DNA of 64,000 nucleotides from JACQXM01 sp964569425. Lineage in GTDB: Bacteria > Planctomycetota > Phycisphaerae > UBA1845. The position numbers were made by a program, and so were the translations under genes. Shown here one piece after another: positions 63,816 to 64,000 of the stretch (its first letter is position 1; every line of letters begins with the position of its first letter). The notes beneath the pieces were generated by a model. The model ran no database searches, was not told the origin of the DNA, and worked only from the letters and a program-made list of their open reading frames with translations. Location of the stretch: positions 29,441 to 93,440 of the forward strand of contig CAZMVD010000002.1 of the NCBI GenBank assembly GCA_964569425.1, in the 5' to 3' direction.

Positions 63816-64000
63816 TCCAACCCGCCTTCACACACACCGTGTAGATAAACTCCCAATAGCCCTTGCGCATCACCCTCTTGATTCCGTAACCCCTTGGCGC
63901 GACCCATTCGCTATTCGACAATCGACAATCCGCAATCCCCAAGTCCCTTCGTGCCTTGTATCTTCCATCCGAGGGCATCCACCTTCATGATGGTGGTACG

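Noticed and set aside
62319..63848. 509-codon plus-strand open frame opposite ccoN
   Set aside because: Antisense shadow, His/Arg/Pro/Gln-rich, no motifs.
1..64000. tRNA, rRNA or CRISPR loci
   Set aside because: No cloverleaf with T-loop GTTCRA in context, no 16S/23S/5S blocks, and no regularly spaced direct repeats were found by eye; a tRNAscan/Infernal run would be needed to be certain.

Overview
The window is a high-GC chromosomal segment that looks planctomycetotal. It is rich in large, cysteine-rich secreted proteins that end in dockerin-like calcium-binding repeats. It also carries many lipoproteins, a CHASE2-type Ser/Thr kinase with an N-terminal zinc-finger-like segment, LptE, and unusual fusions. 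One run of 10 Ns (22148-22157) marks a scaffold join, so this is probably a draft or metagenome-derived assembly. Two apparent frameshifts should be read with that in mind. Family names rest on motifs and protein resemblance read by eye; no database search was run.

Layout. 0-6 kb: the 3' end of a beta-helical, dockerin-ending secreted protein, then a minus-strand cluster of gpsA with duplicated small secreted proteins and lipoproteins, including a displaced 101-bp copy of the gpsA 3' end. 6-10 kb: small lipoprotein, SH3-domain protein, GT39-like membrane protein, and a 17-residue hydrophobic micropeptide with its own Shine-Dalgarno and terminator. 10.4-14.3 kb: nadK, dxs and a polyprenyl synthase, supplying NADP and isoprenoids. 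14.4-18.5 kb: accessory island with a TacAT-like toxin-antitoxin pair, a promoter/operator palindrome, and a lone AAA_13-type ATPase with a zinc-hook-like CPFC. 18.5-23 kb: ahcY, a strongly folded intergenic element, and an ECF sigma/anti-sigma pair. 23-25 kb: fluoride exporter crcB with a DUF190 partner, a membrane protein, and a degenerate Nudix-like protein. 25-30 kb: minus-strand guaB, lipoprotein, zinc-ribbon membrane protein, guaA, forming a GMP-synthesis operon.

30-41 kb: four very large or multidomain secreted proteins (TSP3-repeat/VWA, dockerin types, a metallophosphoesterase-GH114 fusion) and a methyltransferase. 41-46 kb: DUF4136 lipoprotein, DNA-alkylation-repair protein with a histone-H1-like tail, lptE and ftsH. 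46-51 kb: a transposase scrap and two tandem paralogous 80-kDa-class secreted proteins joined by an ATGA overlap with nearly identical 3' ends. 51-56 kb: lipoprotein, BrnT/BrnA module, GNAT enzyme, CHASE2 kinase, and two tandem micropeptides with clear ribosome-binding sites. 56-64 kb: CcoI-like copper P-type ATPase, two small proteins, a frameshifted Tat/ankyrin protein, a HupE/UreJ-like protein, and a cbb3-type oxidase operon (ccoN, ccoO and two small membrane proteins, with no ccoP seen).

Genes are packed into short operons with repeated 4-bp ATGA overlaps (also one TTGA and two 8-bp overlaps), suggesting translational coupling. No rRNA, tRNA, CRISPR array, integrase or complete insertion sequence was recognised.
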